Shown here one piece after another: positions 21,678-27,809 of a stretch of 27,809 nucleotides of DNA. A program made the translations under genes and the position numbers. The stretch is taken from positions 1-27,809 of the forward strand of contig JBCCHB010000197.1 of the NCBI GenBank assembly GCA_039028975.1. Reading direction: 5' to 3'. The stretch is from JAHBNG01 sp039028975 (GTDB lineage: Bacteria; Chloroflexota; Anaerolineae; Caldilineales; Caldilineaceae). Below the pieces are notes generated by a model, which worked only from the letters and a program-made list of their open reading frames with translations, ran no database searches and was not told where the DNA came from. Position 1 is the first letter of the stretch. Each line of letters opens with the position of its first letter.

Positions 21678-22152
21678 CATTACACCCAGTCCAATCCATT
21701 TTTCGCAGCCGAAATTCACCAACTGGGTGCGCTGTATTCGGCTGGCAACCCATCTGCAACGCACGGTTGAGGAATCTGAGGGACGGTCCACGCTCTTTTT
21801 CAACCCTGCATCGCATTCTTCTTCGTTTGCCCCGACGTTGATATACACCCTCTGTGAAGGGAGTTCGCCCCAGAGGAAGATAGTGGTATGAGGGCTGCGG
21901 GGTTTAGGAAACGCGAAACTACTCTGGACCGAATAAATCCTTGCAAACGTGAAGACGCTATCGCGATTCTTCTTGCGCCTAATTTTGTAATCCGCTCTGG
22001 TAAAGCGGATTCCGCGTGACTTGAATATGACCAAAGAAGAAACGCTCCCAATGGCTGAATAGCTCAAAGACAGTTACAATCAATCTCTGCTTATATCAGC
22101 CAATGGGAGACACTTATGAATAACGCGTACAGGATGAGCCGGGTTTTGAGGT
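21678..22152. other. Rest of the gene-free region before the spondin gene
   Basis: Together with 21493-21677 this makes about 660 bp without a supportable gene; reading frames on both strands look like chance. Two more inverted repeats are present. AATCCGCT (21989-21996) pairs with AGCGGATT (22004-22011) around a 7-base loop. CTCCCAATGGCTGA (22045-22058) pairs with TCAGCCAATGGGAG (22096-22109) with one mismatch. No tRNA-like or known riboswitch core was recognised. Confidence 0.5.
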
Positions 22153-24453
22153 TTACTGGAACATGACGGAGAGATAGATTCGTGCTTCCAAGTTAGGATT
22201 GGTTGGTGTATCGACTCTTGTAATGGTGAATGTGCCTAATGGTTGGTTCGAGAAGGGCGTGACCCCGCTTAGGTTGCGAATCGGCTGTGGTGGATCGCTG
22301 TTGGCGTTGGCGGATGTGTAATCAGGCCCATCATCGGTCCCCGCATCGTATGGCAGCAGGTCGAATGAGAGTGTACTGCGCCAATTGTCATCCTCATCCA
22401 ACAGGGATAGATCATGGACGCCAACGAACCAATCCGGGCTAGGCGCTATCATGGTAACTAGCGTTAGGAGTGGGTAGCTTTTTGTTGCTGTAAAAGGTTG
22501 TGTATTCAAATTTCCCGGCGTGCTGCCCAAACCACCTCCCGTGACGATCCGATGGGCATTCCCTGCATCAATCTCACTTTGAATTTCATTGCGTAACGGA
22601 CCCGTTCCACCTGTCTCTGCCATAACTTCAATGCCATCTGTTGCTATGCCTCCTTCACTCCAAAATCTAGTTTGTTCATTGTGAATCGCACCGATGAGTG
22701 GAGAATAGTGGGCACCGCTGGGAAACGTGCCGCTATATGGGTGAGTAACATTGCTCCAGGTACTGGCGAACGTTAGCTGATATTGGGCTGTCTCCGTATC
22801 CACCCCGCTCGGAGACTGATCCTGAGCCAGTGGCGTTATGGTTGGCGTGGCAGTGGATGTCATTGTGGGTTGCATTGTCGATGTAGTGGTTGGCGTTTGT
22901 GTGAATGTTGCGGTAGTTGACGGCTCCTCTGTAGATGTAGACGGCGCAACGTTGATGGTAATCGTATCTTGCACATTGATAAAGCTGTGATCTGGCTTCG
23001 CTAGGGCAACCGTCAATAGATGCGATCCAGATGTAAGGTTCGCAATGGAAACTGGAGTGGCTGAAAAGACGGGTCCTTGATCAATTCCATCGACCATCCA
23101 ATGGTAATGGTTCCCGTCCTCCTGGAGCGGCCAATGTTGAACGATGACTTCGAGGGTAAATGGCAGCGTCACCGTGATCCCATCTTCGGGTGTTACAATC
23201 GAAATGGCTGGAACAGGCGTTGCTGATGCCATAGCGGTTGGTGTCATGGTTGGCGTAGCAGTAGATGACAGCACATCAGTTGAAGTCATAGTGGGTGTCA
23301 TCGTTGGTGTTGCTGTACAAGAAGGAGGTGGTGTTGCGACTGGTGGAAACGTTGTCAATGTATTGTTCGTCTCATTACTTTCGGCAATCTCATTGCCTGG
23401 GTCAACCATCGCGGATACTTCACCCATCCCGGATCCTGCAAACCAAAGTTGTGTAGAGGTACCGGCATTGAGACCAGATATGAATTGACGTACACTATTG
23501 TTTAACTCTACAGCGAATGTTCCTGCATTGGCCGATCCATTATTGGCAATGGTAACTCGGTATCCAAGCACACTTGTCTCTGAAAAGCAGGTATCGTCAT
23601 TCAGCTCAATTGAGATACCTGTCACCACCAAATCGGCTTGAGGGGGTGGCGTTGTGGTCGGCGTATGAGGTGGCGTATTTGTTGGTGTAAGAGTAGGCGT
23701 TTCATCAGGCGCATCCAAACGGGTGAAGGTAAATGTTCCTAGGGTTTCAGAAGAGAAAGGCGAGACGCCTGTCAAGTCACTAATCAGCTGGGGTGGGTTG
23801 CTCACAGCATCGGATGAGCGGTAGTCGCTACCGTCATCGGTACCCGCGTCATAAGGGGCTAAGTCAATCGCAAGTTCATTAATCCACTCACCCTGATCAT
23901 TCTGCAGAGAAAGGCCACTAACACCCACAAACCAATCGGGGCTGGGTGCAAGCATACTCACTAACGTGACCAGTGGATAAGTATCACTTACTGTAAATTC
24001 AAATGACCTAGAGGCTGGTGAATCACTAAGGTTTGGACCGCGCAAAATTTGGTCTGCAGTGCCAGCATTAATGGCCGACTGGACCTCACCTTCTAGTTTT
24101 GTTCGGTTGCCTAGCTCGGCTACGTCCTTTATGCCATCACTTGCCAATTCCCCCAAAGACCAGAAGGAGACGCCGCTCATATGCGTTCCACCCCCAATGC
24201 TAGAAAAATGTGCATTGCCAGGGAATCGCTCAGCACCTCCAGGATGTGGGTGAGTTTCTTGACTCCATGTAGATGTAAAGGTTAGCTGATAAAGAGCGCT
24301 CTCACTTCCACCTGCTGTCGTCGTTTGCTGGACTGCCCGCAGGGAGGGGATATTGATGACAAAGAGTAAAAAAAGTACGATTGGGAATAGGAATCGTACA
24401 TGAGAAACGGAATGTAATACTTGTTTGGTTCGGATGGTTGGTGATTGAGTCAT
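22153..24453 (-). CDS. Exported double spondin_N protein with CARDB and Ig-like domains
   Basis: The predicted product is 766 residues long; the start at 24453 (MTQSPTIRTKQVLHS) gives a standard signal peptide with core FLFPIVLFLLFVINIPSL. Domain order: spondin_N (about 54-245; YQLTFTSTWSQETHP, GIKDVAELGNRTKLEGEVQS, LAPSPDWFVGVSGLSL, APYDAGTDDGSDYRS); Thr/Pro linker; CARDB-like domain (about 273-370; ADLVVTGISIELNDD, DPGNEIAESNETNNTL); Thr/Pro linker; an Ig-like beta domain (about 415-505; HYHWMVDGIDQGP, TSGSHLLTVALA); linker; and a second spondin_N (about 560-755; SPDWFVGVHDLSLLDEDDNW). Spondin_N binds calcium and mediates matrix contacts in animals; bacterial copies are secreted proteins of unclear role. 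No sorting or anchoring signal is visible at the C-terminus. It follows the GH5 gene by 93 bp. Confidence 0.88.
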   Translation of the reverse strand: MTQSPTIRTKQVLHSVSHVRFLFPIVLFLLFVINIPSLRAVQQTTTAGGSESALYQLTFTSTWSQETHPHPGGAERFPGNAHFSSIGGGTHMSGVSFWSLGELASDGIKDVAELGNRTKLEGEVQSAINAGTADQILRGPNLSDSPASRSFEFTVSDTYPLVTLVSMLAPSPDWFVGVSGLSLQNDQGEWINELAIDLAPYDAGTDDGSDYRSSDAVSNPPQLISDLTGVSPFSSETLGTFTFTRLDAPDETPTLTPTNTPPHTPTTTPPPQADLVVTGISIELNDDTCFSETSVLGYRVTIANNGSANAGTFAVELNNSVRQFISGLNAGTSTQLWFAGSGMGEVSAMVDPGNEIAESNETNNTLTTFPPVATPPPSCTATPTMTPTMTSTDVLSSTATPTMTPTAMASATPVPAISIVTPEDGITVTLPFTLEVIVQHWPLQEDGNHYHWMVDGIDQGPVFSATPVSIANLTSGSHLLTVALAKPDHSFINVQDTITINVAPSTSTEEPSTTATFTQTPTTTSTMQPTMTSTATPTITPLAQDQSPSGVDTETAQYQLTFASTWSNVTHPYSGTFPSGAHYSPLIGAIHNEQTRFWSEGGIATDGIEVMAETGGTGPLRNEIQSEIDAGNAHRIVTGGGLGSTPGNLNTQPFTATKSYPLLTLVTMIAPSPDWFVGVHDLSLLDEDDNWRSTLSFDLLPYDAGTDDGPDYTSANANSDPPQPIRNLSGVTPFSNQPLGTFTITRVDTPTNPNLEARIYLSVMFQ

Positions 24454-24546
24454 AATGCACCCACTATACACCAGAAATATTACAAAAGTCTTACCTGAAA
24501 GCGATTATTTCGTAACGGGATTGTAGCTGGTCAACAAAATCCATAC

Positions 24547-25593
24547 TTACTCTCCCAATAGAGCCCTTCGCAACCCCTCATTCCAGGATGCAGTAGTCCG
24601 ATCGTAGACACCAAACCCTGCTCCAAATTCCCAATACGTGAAGCTAATGCCCCGTTCCTGAGCCGCCTGGGCCACAAATGAAGTCCATCTATCCCGAGAC
24701 GCCTGATCTGCCTTGCTGTATGCGCCAAATTCACCCAAGAATAGAGGACGATTGTGCTTGGTTGCCCATTCAATCGCATCATCCATCTCAGATTGAATTT
24801 CTTCCTTTTCAGCGTCCGCACCACTCCAATCAGTACCTAACCATGCATTGGCGCCATCCACCCATTCAGCCCCCTGATGTGTAAATTCAAACGGAGCATA
24901 GTAGTGGAAGGTGACAATTAAATTGGGATCATTGGGCAATTCTAACCAAGGCAGCTCGCTAATGCTATTCCACTGTACCGGCCCCACGATGATGGCTCGA
25001 GTCGGATTTGTCTGGCGAACCTGAGCAATGCCAGCGGCGAGTAACTCATTCCAGCGACTTGAACTTAACGCATTGTGGGGTTCATTGAGAAGCTCAAATA
25101 GAAGTGTCGGCGGTTCATTCTGATAACGGTTTGCTATCTGGGACCACAAAGCCAGAAATCTTTCTGAGTGGGCATTCGGCTCACTCATGATCTCGCCATA
25201 GTGGTGCATGTTGATGATGGCGTTTAGGTTGTTGGCTTTAGCCTGTTCAATCACCCAGTCGATCCGCTCAAAGAATGTTTCATCAATCGTGTATGGTTCT
25301 GTCTCACTGGCATGGGCTGACCAACGGATGGGAACCCGCACCGTGCTGAAACCCGCCTCGGCAATTAAGCGAAAGAAGTCTGCTTCCAGCGTCATCCCCC
25401 ACTCACCTTCATTTGGTGCCTCCAGGGCATTGCCTAAATTAACACCGCGTCCAAGGCGCTCATTCAGGGCAAAGATCGCTTTTGACGCCTCTGCATCTGG
25501 AGCCGACGTGACTGGTGTATTCCCTACGCAGCTAGAGAGGATGAGCATGAATCCTAATAAGCCAAAGAATGGCGCGAGAAGAGCAAAACGCAC
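24547..25593 (-). CDS. GH5-family glycoside hydrolase (endoglucanase-type) lipoprotein
   Basis: I place the start at GTG 25593, which gives a compact lipoprotein signal VRFALLAPFFGLLGFMLILS ending in a lipobox LSSC; the frame is open to ATG 25737, which has its own GAGG ribosome site but adds 48 unlikely residues. With the GTG start the product has 348 residues. GH5 features in order: GRGVNLGNALEAP, FSTVRVPIRWS, NLNAIINMHHYGE, acid/base Glu171 in FELLNEPHN, TFHYYAPFEFTHQ, nucleophile Glu288 in PLFLGEFGAYS, and the late SFTYWEFGAGFGVYD. The likely reaction is retaining hydrolysis of beta-1,4-glucan or mannan at the outer cell surface. It stands between the membrane spermidine-synthase-like gene and the spondin gene, all in the same direction. 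Confidence 0.9.
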   Translation of the reverse strand: MRFALLAPFFGLLGFMLILSSCVGNTPVTSAPDAEASKAIFALNERLGRGVNLGNALEAPNEGEWGMTLEADFFRLIAEAGFSTVRVPIRWSAHASETEPYTIDETFFERIDWVIEQAKANNLNAIINMHHYGEIMSEPNAHSERFLALWSQIANRYQNEPPTLLFELLNEPHNALSSSRWNELLAAGIAQVRQTNPTRAIIVGPVQWNSISELPWLELPNDPNLIVTFHYYAPFEFTHQGAEWVDGANAWLGTDWSGADAEKEEIQSEMDDAIEWATKHNRPLFLGEFGAYSKADQASRDRWTSFVAQAAQERGISFTYWEFGAGFGVYDRTTASWNEGLRRALLGE

Positions 25594-25776
25594 GGTGGGG
25601 ATATCCCCTGATGCGAACTGGCGTTGCGAATTGTTAAGTATCAATAGATCGCAATCGTGTAAGTGCGCTCTGAACCGACTCTGGACTAAGCGACCAAACG
25701 ACTGCGGACTACTGAGTATGAATTGTAAATAATGCATGGATACCTCGTGTACCGATAGTAGATTAATGATTGAGCA

Positions 25777-27390
25777 TCAATTGCCCAACATAAAGCTGAA
25801 AATAATCCGATGAACCACCCGCTCCACAGGCGCATGGTCATCAGTGAAAGGACGAAGATCTGCTGGCGGGGCGGCAATGCGGGCTTGACCTAAGGCCCGA
25901 TTGGCAAACTCGTGCCATTCAGAAGGGACCGAATCTGGTATGTTCGCTACGTTGACAGCTAGGTTGGCCAGTTCTGTTTCTTGAACGGTGGCAACAAGCA
26001 TCGTGTTTCCCAGGTTGTCAGAGGGGCCAGGTTCGTCAATGAGGTAAATAGAAGGGAAGTGTTCTCCTACAGTAGTGGCCAATTGATCAACCAGCTCAAA
26101 ATTCTCGGAAGTGCGCCCAATGTTAATTGCCAGCAATCCATTATCGCTAAGGTGGCTGTGAACGACTTCAAAAAATTCTAAAGTTGTGAGATGAAAGGGA
26201 ATGTAGGGCGGACGGTAGGCATCCACGGCAATGAGATCCCACGTTGAGCTGGTTGGCTGTTGGGTCAACCACGCGCGGCCATCCGCGGCAATCGGCGTCA
26301 GATTGTCTTGGGTCATGCCAAAGTACTGCTGGCCTACTTTAATGATCTGAGGATCAAGTTCAATGCCAGTAATCGGAATCGGCCCGTAAAGATTCGTAAT
26401 TAATTCACTAACTGTGCCTGCTGCCAACCCAATCAGGAGGACGTTTTGCGGAAGCAAGGAGTCAGATTGCTGGATAGTACCAGATTGTGAGGACGTGTCA
26501 GAGGATTGGCCCGGTTGGGGCGGTTTATTAAAGTATGGAGCCATAAGAAAATAGTCCCAGATGCCCAAGCTTAGCACCGTTTCCGGGTGGTAGACGCTGT
26601 GAATTCCCACGCCATCATTGAGCTTCAGGTGGCGTTCGCTGCGCCATTGCCGCACCGCAATGTAGTTATATTGGCTTTCGTCCTCATAGATAATCTCGCC
26701 TGATTTCCCATCATCCCATCCTATGCGGATAGATTGATACGAATCGCTCCACAATGCACCCCCCAATACCAAAACGGCTGCAATGAGTGCAAACCACATA
26801 GGGCGCTTACCCAACCCTGTGAGGATAATCACTAGCAGCAACAGCAGGGCCAGGATAGTAAAAGACCAGCGTGTCCCATAGGAAGGGATAAACCAAAGCA
26901 CGGGAAAGAAGGTCCCTAAAATGCTGCCGACTGTGGCTGTGGCATATAAGCGCCCGGCTGTGCGACCGGTTTCCGCTAAATCCTCTACCGCGAGCCGAAC
27001 AGCCCACGGACTAATAGCACCTAATAAAATCCCAGGAATGCTAAAAAGAAGTAGCACCGCAACCAATGAACCGACCAGCAGCCCAACCGCAAAGTTATCG
27101 ATCCCGACTGCAGCCATCCGCAATACAGGTCCACTGACGAAGGGAATTAGCGCTACGCCCAGCGCAGCAACCAGTGCTGTCCACTGTAGGCCCTCTAATG
27201 TAGGAAATCGATCTCCCAAGATGCCACCGACCCACCCCCCAATAGCAAGGTAAGCAAGTATCAGTCCGATTAGCGCGGCCCAGACAATCTGATTGTTGCC
27301 AAAAGCCGGTTCAAGGAGTCGAGAGGCACTTAATTCCATACCTAGGATGACAAAGCCACCCATAAATACAAGTAAAAGCAAACGGTTCAT
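25777..27390 (-). CDS. Membrane protein fused to a spermidine-synthase-like domain
   Basis: The predicted product is 537 residues long. The N-terminal half has about seven to eight membrane helices, such as LLLLVFMGGFVILGMELSAS, WAALIGLILAYLAIGGWVGG and GSLVAVLLLFSIPGILLGAI, with an MFS-like layout. The C-terminal domain (about 230-510) is a Rossmann methyltransferase fold of the spermidine-synthase family: NYIAVRQW, LKLNDGVGIHSVYHP, VLLIGLAAGTVSELI, ITGIELDPQI, LIAVDAYRPPYIPFHLTTLE and NGLLAINIGRT. The usual catalytic D-x-x-D-P of true spermidine synthases appears as VDAYRPP, so polyamine synthesis is doubtful. Such fused-MFS/spermidine synthase proteins are common in Chloroflexota and lack a proven function. 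A low-complexity Ser/Gln insertion lies before VLLIG. It heads a minus-strand run with the GH5 and spondin genes. Confidence 0.9.
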   Translation of the reverse strand: MNRLLLLVFMGGFVILGMELSASRLLEPAFGNNQIVWAALIGLILAYLAIGGWVGGILGDRFPTLEGLQWTALVAALGVALIPFVSGPVLRMAAVGIDNFAVGLLVGSLVAVLLLFSIPGILLGAISPWAVRLAVEDLAETGRTAGRLYATATVGSILGTFFPVLWFIPSYGTRWSFTILALLLLLVIILTGLGKRPMWFALIAAVLVLGGALWSDSYQSIRIGWDDGKSGEIIYEDESQYNYIAVRQWRSERHLKLNDGVGIHSVYHPETVLSLGIWDYFLMAPYFNKPPQPGQSSDTSSQSGTIQQSDSLLPQNVLLIGLAAGTVSELITNLYGPIPITGIELDPQIIKVGQQYFGMTQDNLTPIAADGRAWLTQQPTSSTWDLIAVDAYRPPYIPFHLTTLEFFEVVHSHLSDNGLLAINIGRTSENFELVDQLATTVGEHFPSIYLIDEPGPSDNLGNTMLVATVQETELANLAVNVANIPDSVPSEWHEFANRALGQARIAAPPADLRPFTDDHAPVERVVHRIIFSFMLGN

Positions 27391-27527
27391 TGAGGTATCG
27401 TGTCCTAGAAGATCAATGATGTAATTTGAAAGGTGTCAATTTAGAGCCGAGAGTGTTCAAAAGGCAAACAAAAAAATAACGTAGTGCAAATAGAAAACAA
27501 ACAGTGAAAGCGGTAAAATAAGCAACT

Positions 27528-27809
27528 ATGATCAACGTACAAAAAGCAAGCCGTGCCGAGCTAGAAAAAGTGGATAAAGCAAAGCTAATCGAGATGTACG
27601 TTGATGTAGTTGACCAAGTACAGATATTAGCTGAAGTGGTGGCGAAACAGTCAGAAACGATTCAGGCGCTGCAAGATAAGGTGGCAAAAGATAGTCAAAA
27701 CAGCAGCAAGCCACCGAGCAGTGACGGGCTAAAAAAGAAACCAAGGACACAAAGTCTGCGTCAAAAAAGTGGTCGCAAAGTTGGCGGTCAGCCGGGCCAT
27801 GAAGGCAAC
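27528..27809 (+). CDS. IS66-family transposase, N-terminal part, cut by the window end
   Basis: Ninety-four codons are visible from ATG 27528, running without a stop to the end of the window. After a coiled-coil-like start (VAKQSETIQALQDKVAKD) comes the hallmark SQNSSKPPSSDGLKKKPRTQ and SLRQKSGRKVGGQPGHEG of IS66 TnpC proteins. The zinc-binding and DDE catalytic domains would follow outside the window. No upstream tnpA/tnpB genes are present, as in ISBst12-like single-gene members. The left inverted repeat should lie between 27391 and 27527, but I could not fix it. Confidence 0.9.
   Translation, partial: MINVQKASRAELEKVDKAKLIEMYVDVVDQVQILAEVVAKQSETIQALQDKVAKDSQNSSKPPSSDGLKKKPRTQSLRQKSGRKVGGQPGHEGN

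Noticed and set aside
21627..22067. Minus-strand open frame of 146 codons, and a shorter one at 21800-22051, in the stem-loop region
   Set aside because: No ribosome site, biased composition and passage through palindromic repeats; no family resemblance. Treated as chance frames.
27434..27439. TTGACA on the minus strand ahead of the spermidine-synthase-like gene as a promoter
   Set aside because: No acceptable -10 box lies 16-18 bp downstream, so I do not list it as a promoter.

Overview
The window looks like a chromosomal segment of a Gram-negative-like environmental bacterium, most probably a member of the Chloroflexota (Anaerolineae/Caldilineae-like). This is an inference from gene content: a DUF4058 protein, a fused membrane spermidine-synthase-like protein, lipobox lipoproteins, a long exported protein with Thr/Pro linkers, a DUF2089 regulator with SHOCT-like partners, and moderate GC content. 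No rRNA or other marker gene is present to settle it.

Layout. 1-1760: a graveyard holding a decayed ArsR-type regulator, a truncated IS1-like zinc-finger fragment and a broken DDE transposase. 2065-2518: a small ribbon-helix-helix protein, then tRNA-Glu(TTC) on the minus strand with a clear promoter and terminator. 2731-4198: a carbon-nitrogen hydrolase preceded by five 11-bp direct repeats. 4293-7513 (minus): a WD40-like lipoprotein and a CocE/NonD hydrolase. 7903-11360 (plus): a sensor kinase, an exported protein translationally coupled to it, and a NarL/LuxR response regulator, closed by a perfect palindromic terminator. 11585-13922 (plus): a four-helix membrane protein, an SPFH/prohibitin protein, a 71-aa membrane protein and a LecA-like lectin-domain protein. 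13941-14726 (minus): DUF4058.

14899-19721 (minus) is the most unusual part. Five consecutive genes (DUF2089 regulator, two pentapeptide-repeat proteins, two proteins made of 28-29-residue repeats) share the same short SHOCT-like module of about 30 residues. It sits at the C-terminus of the regulator and at the N-terminus of the four repeat proteins. One strong promoter with an overlapping inverted repeat precedes the set. I read this as one system in which a common docking module links a DNA-binding protein to four repeat scaffolds; that reading is not proven.

20256-22152: a possible broken GNAT fragment, a coupled DUF1801-methyltransferase pair with its own promoter, and about 650 bp without a gene but dense in stem-loops. 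22153-27390 (minus): a spermidine-synthase-like membrane protein, a GH5 glycosidase lipoprotein and a double spondin-domain exported protein, probably co-transcribed. 27528-end: the start of an IS66-family transposase that runs out of the window.

Most genes deal with sensing or acting at the cell surface (lipoproteins, lectin, SPFH, glycosidase, spondin/CARDB, two-component system), with insertion-sequence debris at both ends.
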